Source of the DNA: Ruminococcus sp. UBA3855
Lineage (GTDB): Bacteria > Bacillota > Clostridia > Oscillospirales > Ruminococcaceae
Direction of reading: 5' to 3'
DNA length: 6,293 nt
NCBI GenBank assembly: GCA_002392545.1
Contig: DGHF01000015.1
Coordinates: forward strand, 1 to 6,293
Shown here: positions 1 to 4,933 of the stretch, one piece after another
Position numbering within the stretch: position 1 is the first letter of the stretch
Layout: every line of letters starts with the position of its first letter
The notes under the pieces: generated by a model
What the model saw: the letters and a program-made list of their open reading frames with translations, nothing else
Database searches by the model: none
Told to the model about the DNA's origin: nothing
Translations under genes and position numbers: made by a program

Positions 1-266
1 TCCTGCAAATTGTGACCGATACCCGGAATATAAGATGTTACTTCATAGCCGTTTGTCAGCTTTACTCTGGCAATCTTACGCATAGCAGAGTTCGGCTTCT
101 TCGGTGTTGTTGTCTTAACAACAGTGCAAACGCCTCTCTTCTGCGGTGCGCTCTGGTCAATCTGAACCTTCTTCTTAGCATTATAGCCTTTCTGGAGTGC
201 CGGAGCAGTAGACTTGGAAGCCTGCATCTTTCTGCCCTTACGAACGAGCTGGTTAAATGTTGGCAT
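1..266 (-). CDS. rpsL: 30S ribosomal protein S12, N-terminal 88 residues (partial, runs off left edge)
   Basis: S12 sits at the decoding centre of the small ribosomal subunit and helps monitor codon-anticodon pairing. The visible protein starts MPTFNQLVRKGRK and contains SPQKRGVC-like (SAPQKRGVC, 39-47), TTTPKKPNSA (52-61) and SYIPGIGHNLQ (78-88) blocks, which are diagnostic for S12. It has the long Gram-positive form, with about 13 extra residues (around 25-38) relative to E. coli. Lys56 corresponds to the lysine that is Lys42 in mature E. coli S12; replacing it gives streptomycin resistance, and here it is wild type. The second such lysine lies beyond the window edge. The start ATG at 264-266 is preceded by AGGAGG (274-279 on the complement) with a 7-base gap. 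It is transcribed leftward from its own promoter, away from rpoB. In the usual str operon rpsG, fusA and tuf follow; that part is outside the window. Identification is certain. Confidence 0.98.
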   Translation of the reverse strand, partial: MPTFNQLVRKGRKMQASKSTAPALQKGYNAKKKVQIDQSAPQKRGVCTVVKTTTPKKPNSAMRKIARVKLTNGYEVTSYIPGIGHNLQ

Positions 267-321
267 TGTTTTTCCTCCTTTTTCAAAAGTTACACAGTAC
301 TTTTGCACTGCATACCATCAT

Positions 322-350
322 ATTATACACCCTGATTTTACATTTGTCAA
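322..350 (-). promoter_or_regulatory. sigma-A promoter of rpsL
   Basis: Read on the minus strand this is TTGACA (complement of 345-350), exactly 17 bases, then TATAAT (complement of 322-327), a perfect match to the housekeeping consensus in both boxes. The predicted transcript start is near 315, giving a leader of about 49 bases before the rpsL ATG at 266. This lets the rpsL operon be transcribed independently of the two small genes behind it. No terminator separates it from those genes, so some read-through is possible. Confidence 0.9.
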
Positions 351-360
351 GTGTTTTTTT

Positions 361-378
361 CATTTTTTGAAAAAAATG
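361..378. repeat. A/T-only inverted repeat between the second small gene and rpsL
   Basis: The arms CATTTTTT (361-368) and AAAAAATG (371-378) are perfect complements around a 2-base centre, directly after the stop codon of the small gene at 379. As RNA it would be a weak hairpin with a nearly all-A/U stem, and on the minus strand it is followed by A residues and not a U tract. It is therefore a poor candidate for an intrinsic terminator. It may simply be composition, or a flexible or bent segment upstream of the rpsL -35 box. Confidence 0.35.
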
Positions 379-528
379 TCAATATTTTTGTTCTGAACCT
401 TCATTTTTACGGCGAATTGCCCTGACTATCGCCACAATTCCACGAATAATCAGGAAAATTTGAGCAATCAATATGACAATCACATAAATAAACCATTGTA
501 TTCCGGCGAGTATTCCATAATCCCCCAT
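379..528 (-). CDS. hypothetical 49-residue single-pass membrane protein, second gene of a coupled pair
   Basis: I do not recognise this family. The protein starts MGDYGILAGIQWF, has one strong hydrophobic helix at about residues 6-28, then a basic stretch (R29, R36, R39, R40, K41) and a polar C-terminus ending EQKY. The positive charges after the helix suggest an N-out, C-in orientation by the positive-inside rule. The ATG at 526-528 shares its A with the TGA stop of the preceding gene (TGATG), and no good Shine-Dalgarno precedes it, which points to translational coupling. The same frame stays open upstream to 561, so an 11-residue longer form starting MYCVDNW is possible but would overlap the upstream gene more. 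An alternative is that this and its partner are one gene split by a -1 frameshift. No function can be assigned; it may be a spurious reading frame. Confidence 0.5.
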   Translation of the reverse strand: MGDYGILAGIQWFIYVIVILIAQIFLIIRGIVAIVRAIRRKNEGSEQKY

Positions 529-698
529 CAATTCATGATACCAATTATCCACACAATACAAAGAACAATGTCAACCGGAATTGTCCGTACTCCCATATCA
601 TGCGAAATTACCTCAATAATTTCCAAAATCAACAAAATACAAACCGGCACAACAAATGCCCGAACCATTGCTGAAATTTCAAAATGATGTTTTCCCAT
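528..698 (-). CDS. hypothetical 56-residue membrane protein, first gene of a coupled pair
   Basis: I do not recognise this family. The start is ATG at 696-698 (MGKHHFEISAMVRAF), preceded by AGAGG (complement of 706-710) with a 7-base gap; a longer form from a TTG at 728 lacks that support. Two hydrophobic segments are visible, about residues 14-31 (with acidic residues E26 and E29 within it) and about 40-55, the second running to the C-terminus. The gene ends in a TGA that overlaps the ATG of the next gene by one base. It lies downstream of the minus-strand promoter at 847-875, with a leader of roughly 140 bases. The Shine-Dalgarno, the coupling and the upstream promoter together support a real gene; its very small size and unknown family argue for caution. 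Confidence 0.55.
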   Translation of the reverse strand: MGKHHFEISAMVRAFVVPVCILLILEIIEVISHDMGVRTIPVDIVLCIVWIIGIMN

Positions 699-774
699 GC
701 TTGTACCTCTGTACAGAAATTTTATCAAATTTGTCTTTCGATTTTGTGCATCCCTACAAAATCAGCAGAAAAGC

Positions 775-803
775 TTGACAAAATATATAATATGTGGTAT
801 AAT
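775..803 (+). promoter_or_regulatory. sigma-A promoter reading toward rpoBC, with extended -10
   Basis: TTGACA (775-780), a 17-base spacer, then TATAAT (798-803) match the consensus perfectly, and the -10 box is preceded by TGG (795-797), an extended -10. The predicted start is near 810, which leaves a leader of about 125 bases before the rpoB ATG at 935. rpoB lacks the rplJL genes that usually precede it, so this is the likely main promoter for rpoBC in this genome. The sequence CTTGACAAAA at the -35 box recurs inverted at 867-876 in the opposing promoter. Confidence 0.88.
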
Positions 804-833
804 TTTAAAATGCATTATTATGCGATTCCATAA

Positions 834-884
834 CCGTGGACATTATAGTATAACATATCTGAAAAGTTTTGTCAAGTCCCACGG
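834..884 (+). promoter_or_regulatory. possible long-range stem in the rpoB leader RNA
   Basis: CCGTGG (834-839) pairs perfectly with CCACGG (879-884). After a bulged C at 878 two more pairs form (840-841 with 876-877), enclosing an A/T-rich loop of about 34 bases. The stem lies in the predicted rpoB leader and its loop contains both boxes of the opposing minus-strand promoter. No U tract follows, so it is not a terminator. Pairing over this distance with only 8 base pairs could be chance; a regulatory role is speculative. Confidence 0.35.
847..875 (-). promoter_or_regulatory. sigma-A promoter reading leftward toward the small membrane-protein genes
   Basis: On the minus strand this reads TTGACA (complement of 870-875), a 17-base spacer ending TGT (extended -10), then TATACT (complement of 847-852), which matches TATAAT at five of six positions. 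The predicted start is near 840. The transcript would run left through the plus-strand rpoBC promoter at 775-803 and then into the small gene starting at 698. It is the best minus-strand promoter I can find upstream of that gene pair. Confidence 0.72.
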
Positions 885-915
885 CAGAAAAAAATCCGTC
901 ATAACTCAGGTTGTT

Positions 916-923
916 AAGGAGGT
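916..923 (+). promoter_or_regulatory. ribosome binding site of rpoB, with long spacing
   Basis: AAGGAGGT is a full-length match to the anti-Shine-Dalgarno sequence but ends 11 bases before the ATG at 935, longer than the usual 5-9. The next in-frame ATG at 947 would be 23 bases away, and there is no in-frame start closer to the site, so 935 is retained. The resulting N-terminus, MVNVMPKQLGKN followed by VRMSF, fits the family. Confidence 0.85.
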
Positions 924-934
924 AATTTACGCCT

Positions 935-3900
935 ATGGTCAATGTAATGCCCAAACAGCTCGGAAAAAATGTCCGGATGAGTTTCGGGAAAATCTCGGAA
1001 GTTCTGGACATGCCGAATCTGATTGAAATTCAGAAAACTTCCTACAAGTGGTTTCGTGAGGAAGGTTTAGGAGAGGTTTTCAAGGACTTTTCCGCCACCG
1101 ACTACAACGGAAATCTTGTGCTGACATTCACCGGATACCGTTTCGATGATGACCAGAGGAAGTTTAAGACAATCGCAAAGGCGAAGGAGCATCAGGCAAC
1201 CTACGCTTCCCCTCTGAAAGTCATTGCAAAGCTCTGGAACAAGGAAACCGGCGAAGTCAAGGAAAGTGAAATCTTCATGGGAGATTTCCCCCTGATGACA
1301 GACAGTGGTACATTCGTTATCAACGGCGCAGAGCGTGTTATTGTTTCGCAGTTGGTACGTTCCCCTGGTGTGTACTACGATATGGAAAAGGACAAGACAG
1401 GTAAGGAATTATTCAGTTCTACGATTATTCCGAACCGTGGCGCATGGCTGGAATATGAAATGGATTCCAACGACATTGTCTATGTCCGTATCGACAAGAA
1501 CCGTAAAATTCCGCTGACAACATTTCTCCGTGCAATCGGACTTGGAACAGACACGGAAATTGAAGAAATGTTCGGTCATGACGAGCGTTTGTATGAAACC
1601 ATCCTCCAGAAGGACACAGCAAAGACAGTCAATGAAGGCTTGATTGAAGTATATAAGAAACTCCGTCCGGGTGAACCTCCCACAGTGGAAAGCGCACAGG
1701 GACACCTTGACATGTTATTTTTTGACCCCAGACGTTACGACCTCTGCAAATTCGGACGTTATAAATATAACAAGAAGTTAGGCATTGCCTCCCGACTTTC
1801 CGGACAGCACGCATCCCGCCCGATTGTTCACCCTGAAACTGGGGAAGTTCTGGTGGAAGCAGGTCAGGAAATCAAGCGTGAAACAGCAGTAGCCATTCAG
1901 CAGGCTGGCATCATGGAAGCATTCCTGACAGTTGAATCCAAGCAGTACTACACCAATGAAAACGGTCAGACTGCAATTCGCATGGTAGAAAAGGAAATCA
2001 AGGTGCTGGGTAACGGCATGGTTGACCTTGGCGGATATGTAGACTTTGACCCGAAGGAAATCGGTATCAAGGAGCTTGTGTCGTTCCGTGTCCTGAAACA
2101 GATTATGGAAGAGACCTCCCCCGCCGATATGAAAGCAGTCTGCAAGAGACGTGCAGAAGAACTTGTTCCGAACCACATCACATTAGATGATATTTTTGCA
2201 TCTGTTTCCTACTTCCTGAATCTTTGCGAAGGAATCGGAAACATTGATGACATTGACCACCTCGGAAACAGACGTATTCGCCGTGTCGGTGAGTTGTTGC
2301 AAAACACCATGCGTTCCGGTATGGCAAGAATGGAGCGTTCCATCCGTGAAAGAATGAACCTCCAGACACAGGACATGGATGCAATCACACCACAGGCATT
2401 AGTAAATATTCGTCCTGTTACCTCACAGATTAAGGAATTTTTCTGTTCTTCACCGTTGTCGCAGTTCATGGACCAGAATAATCCCCTTGCAGAACTGACC
2501 CATAAACGTCGTCTTTCCGCCCTTGGACCTGGTGGTTTGTCGAGAGACCGTGCCGGATTCGAAGTTCGTGACGTACACTATTCCCATTATGGCAGAATGT
2601 GCCCGATTGAGACCCCCGAAGGACCTAACATCGGCTTGATTTCGTACTTGGCAACATTTGCGAAAATCAACGAATATGGCTTTATTGAAGCACCCTATCG
2701 CCGTGTAGACAAGACAACAGGCATTGTCACAGATGAGGTTGTCTATATGCCGGCAGATGTTGAAGACGAATATATTGTTGCACAGGCGAATGAACCGCTG
2801 ACCGAAGAGGGAAAATTTGCACGTCCGCAGGTTACAGCAAGATTCCGTGAGAAAATCATTGAGTGCAGCAATACTAAGATTGATTATATGGACGTTTCCC
2901 CGAAGATGGTGGTTTCCGTTGCAACGGCAATGATTCCTTTCTTGGAAAACGACGACGCAAACCGTGCCTTGATGGGTGCGAACATGCAGAGACAGGCAGT
3001 ACCGCTTCTGAAAACAGAACGTCCCTTTGTCGGCACTGGTATGGAATACAAGGCAGCTGTTGACTCTGGTGTATGTGTACTGTCGGAAACAGACGGTGTT
3101 TGTACGTTTGTATCTGCTGACAAGATTATTATTCAAGACCCCGACAAGGTAGAACATACCTATGCATTGATTAAATTCCAGCGTTCCAATCAGGACACCT
3201 GTGTCAATCAGAGACCTGTTGTCAATGTTGGCGACAATGTTTACAAAGGTCAGGTGCTTGCAGACGGTCCTGCAACGGCTGACGGTGAAATTTCCCTTGG
3301 TAAGAATGCCCTCATCGGCTTCATGACATGGGAAGGTTACAATTATGAAGATGCTGTTCTGCTGAATGAACGTCTTGTTCGTGAAGATGTATTCACCTCC
3401 ATTCATATTGAAGAATATGAGTTGGAATGCCGTGATACAAAGCTTGGACCGGAAGAAATTACCCGTGACATTCCGAACGTGGGTGAAGATGCCCTGAAAA
3501 ATCTGGATGAACATGGTATTATCCGTATCGGTGCAGAAGTAACCGCCGGTGACATTCTGGTTGGTAAAGTAACCCCGAAGGGCGAAACTGAACTCACCGC
3601 AGAAGAACGCCTGTTAAGAGCGATTTTCGGCGAAAAGGCTCGTGAAGTCCGTGACAACTCCCTGAAAGTTCCGCATGGTGAGGGCGGTATTGTTATCGAT
3701 GTCAAGACCTTCAAGCGTGGCGAAAAAATCGCAGATGATACCGATGCAGAAGTATCTGAACTCGGTACAGGTGTAAACATGCTGGTACGTTGCTATATTG
3801 CACAGAAACGTAAAATTTCCGTCGGCGACAAAATGGCAGGTCGTCACGGTAACAAGGGTGTTGTTTCCAGAATTCTCCCCGAAGAGGATATGCCTTTCTT

Positions 3901-4831
3901 GGAAGACGGCACACCGCTTGACATTGTACTGAACCCCTTGGGCGTACCTTCCCGAATGAATATCGGTCAGGTACTGGAAGTACACCTCGGCATGAGTGCA
4001 AGGGCATTAGGCTGGCACATCATGACCCCTGTCTTTGACGGTGCACATGAAGATGATATTCGTGCTTGTTTCCGTGAAGCCAATGAGAAAAATGCTCCGT
4101 TCCGTGATGAACCGTTTGAACTCAACAAGATGGACAAGGTTATCAATCCCAGAGCCATTACCATGAACGAAGACGGCAAATTCACACTTTATGACGGCAG
4201 AACCGGTGAGAAGTTTGATAACCGTGTCACTGTCGGATATATGTATTATCTGAAACTCCATCACCTTGTTGATGATAAAATTCATGCCCGTTCCGTTGGT
4301 CCTTACTCACTGGTAACACAACAGCCTCTCGGCGGTAAAGCGCAGTTTGGCGGACAGCGTTTCGGTGAAATGGAAGTTTGGGCTTTGGAAGCATACGGCG
4401 CAGCGTATACCCTGCAAGAAATGATGACTGCAAAGTCTGACGATACCATTGGACGTGTCAACACCTACGAATGCATTGTTAAGGGGCAGAACGTCCCCAA
4501 ACCCGGAATTCCGGAATCTTTCAAGGTGTTAATTAAAGAAATGCAGTCCCTCGGACTGGATGTAAAGGTACTGGATGCAAACAATGAAGAAATCGACCTC
4601 AAACAGCAGTTTGATGAAGATGACGACATTCAGATGATGTCAGCAAGCGAATTCAATGATGCTGAATATCAGAGCGACGAAGACGAATTCGAAGATAATG
4701 GCTTTACAACCGGAGATGTGGAAGATATTGACGCTCCCCTTCCGGAAGATGATGACGAAAGTACTTTCGCTGAAGTTGCTGACCCTGATATGCAGGATGA
4801 CGTCGACGACTATTATAAATTGCCGTTCTGA
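935..4831 (+). CDS. rpoB: DNA-directed RNA polymerase subunit beta (complete, 1298 residues)
   Basis: Beta forms one pincer and half the active site of RNA polymerase, and carries the rifampicin pocket. In order: protrusion motif DFPLMTDSGTFVINGAERVI from residue 117; lobe to about 440; rifampicin region at about 504-531 (SQFMDQNNPLAELTHKRR) with wild-type D513, H523 and S528 (E. coli D516, H526, S531); ETPEGPNIGLI; YNYED with E805/D806 (E. coli E813/D814); GDKMAGRHGNKG with K966 and K974 (E. coli K1065, K1073); and the C-terminal block QPLGGKAQFGGQRFGEMEVW. Numbering runs 3-8 behind E. coli up to residue 806 and 99 behind by 966, so the roughly 90-residue insert of the E. coli enzyme is absent. 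Conservation ends near 1213; an acidic tail of 85 residues follows. C504 and P507 replace E. coli G507 and Q510. rpoC follows after 102 bases, probably in one operon. Identification is certain. Confidence 0.99.
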   Translation: MVNVMPKQLGKNVRMSFGKISEVLDMPNLIEIQKTSYKWFREEGLGEVFKDFSATDYNGNLVLTFTGYRFDDDQRKFKTIAKAKEHQATYASPLKVIAKLWNKETGEVKESEIFMGDFPLMTDSGTFVINGAERVIVSQLVRSPGVYYDMEKDKTGKELFSSTIIPNRGAWLEYEMDSNDIVYVRIDKNRKIPLTTFLRAIGLGTDTEIEEMFGHDERLYETILQKDTAKTVNEGLIEVYKKLRPGEPPTVESAQGHLDMLFFDPRRYDLCKFGRYKYNKKLGIASRLSGQHASRPIVHPETGEVLVEAGQEIKRETAVAIQQAGIMEAFLTVESKQYYTNENGQTAIRMVEKEIKVLGNGMVDLGGYVDFDPKEIGIKELVSFRVLKQIMEETSPADMKAVCKRRAEELVPNHITLDDIFASVSYFLNLCEGIGNIDDIDHLGNRRIRRVGELLQNTMRSGMARMERSIRERMNLQTQDMDAITPQALVNIRPVTSQIKEFFCSSPLSQFMDQNNPLAELTHKRRLSALGPGGLSRDRAGFEVRDVHYSHYGRMCPIETPEGPNIGLISYLATFAKINEYGFIEAPYRRVDKTTGIVTDEVVYMPADVEDEYIVAQANEPLTEEGKFARPQVTARFREKIIECSNTKIDYMDVSPKMVVSVATAMIPFLENDDANRALMGANMQRQAVPLLKTERPFVGTGMEYKAAVDSGVCVLSETDGVCTFVSADKIIIQDPDKVEHTYALIKFQRSNQDTCVNQRPVVNVGDNVYKGQVLADGPATADGEISLGKNALIGFMTWEGYNYEDAVLLNERLVREDVFTSIHIEEYELECRDTKLGPEEITRDIPNVGEDALKNLDEHGIIRIGAEVTAGDILVGKVTPKGETELTAEERLLRAIFGEKAREVRDNSLKVPHGEGGIVIDVKTFKRGEKIADDTDAEVSELGTGVNMLVRCYIAQKRKISVGDKMAGRHGNKGVVSRILPEEDMPFLEDGTPLDIVLNPLGVPSRMNIGQVLEVHLGMSARALGWHIMTPVFDGAHEDDIRACFREANEKNAPFRDEPFELNKMDKVINPRAITMNEDGKFTLYDGRTGEKFDNRVTVGYMYYLKLHHLVDDKIHARSVGPYSLVTQQPLGGKAQFGGQRFGEMEVWALEAYGAAYTLQEMMTAKSDDTIGRVNTYECIVKGQNVPKPGIPESFKVLIKEMQSLGLDVKVLDANNEEIDLKQQFDEDDDIQMMSASEFNDAEYQSDEDEFEDNGFTTGDVEDIDAPLPEDDDESTFAEVADPDMQDDVDDYYKLPF
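4574..4828 (+). other. acidic C-terminal extension of RpoB (residues 1214-1298)
   Basis: E. coli beta ends close to the conserved segment that finishes here near residue 1213 (SLGLDVKVL). The remaining 85 residues contain 34 Asp/Glu and only two Lys, are rich in short acidic runs such as DEDDD and PEDDDES, and are probably disordered. The last residues, DDYYKLPF, are aromatic and hydrophobic and could be a short docking motif. Function unknown; by location it should project from the beta C-terminal clamp region near beta prime. Confidence 0.85.
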
Positions 4832-4849
4832 TGATGATGTCAATGCAGT

Positions 4850-4886
4850 GAGGAAGTGCAGAAAGTCAAACTTTCTGCCTTTCCTC
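4850..4886 (+). promoter_or_regulatory. strong hairpin in the rpoB-rpoC spacer
   Basis: GCAGAAAG (4858-4865) pairs perfectly with CTTTCTGC (4871-4878) around the loop TCAAA. Beyond a small internal loop (4856-4857 with 4879-4880, where one G-U pair can form), GAGGAA (4850-4855) pairs with TTCCTC (4881-4886). The total is 14 Watson-Crick pairs. It is followed by TGACTTCTTAG, without a U tract, so it is not a typical intrinsic terminator. It is better read as a processing or stability element, or a partial attenuator, between rpoB and rpoC. Confidence 0.7.
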
Positions 4887-4918
4887 TGACTTCTTAGATG
4901 AAACCAGCTTCTCATAAA

Positions 4919-4925
4919 AAGGAGG
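4919..4925 (+). promoter_or_regulatory. ribosome binding site that fixes the TTG start of rpoC
   Basis: AAGGAGG ends 8 bases before the TTG at 4934, an ideal distance. An ATG at 4929 is only 3 bases away and out of frame; an in-frame ATG at 4898 lies upstream of the site, directly after a TAG, with no Shine-Dalgarno of its own. Confidence 0.85.
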
Positions 4926-4933
4926 AAAATGAT

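Noticed and set aside
361..378. A/T inverted repeat as an intrinsic terminator for the small genes
   Set aside because: The stem is almost all A/U and is not followed by a U tract on the minus strand.
460..687. Plus-strand open frame of 75 codons opposite the small membrane genes
   Set aside because: It starts at a TTG with at best a weak AGGA ahead of it, has no promoter in view, and its polar composition is what is expected opposite hydrophobic codons. The minus-strand pair has better start signals.
810..833. Seven-codon ATG frame at the predicted rpoB transcript start, as a leader peptide
   Set aside because: It would begin at the very 5' end of the RNA without a ribosome site, and no attenuator structure follows.
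697..1026. Plus-strand open frame of 109 codons overlapping the rpoB start
   Set aside because: It crosses the rpoB promoter and leader, has no Shine-Dalgarno at its ATG, and overlaps rpoB in another frame. No recognisable product.
2450..3514. Long minus-strand open frame (354 codons) inside rpoB
   Set aside because: It is antisense to highly conserved rpoB codons. Its Cys/Phe/Asn-rich composition is typical of a shadow frame and it has no start signals.
4850..4886. rpoB-rpoC hairpin as a full intrinsic terminator
   Set aside because: No U tract follows, and complete termination would abolish expression of rpoC, which has no promoter of its own that I can see.
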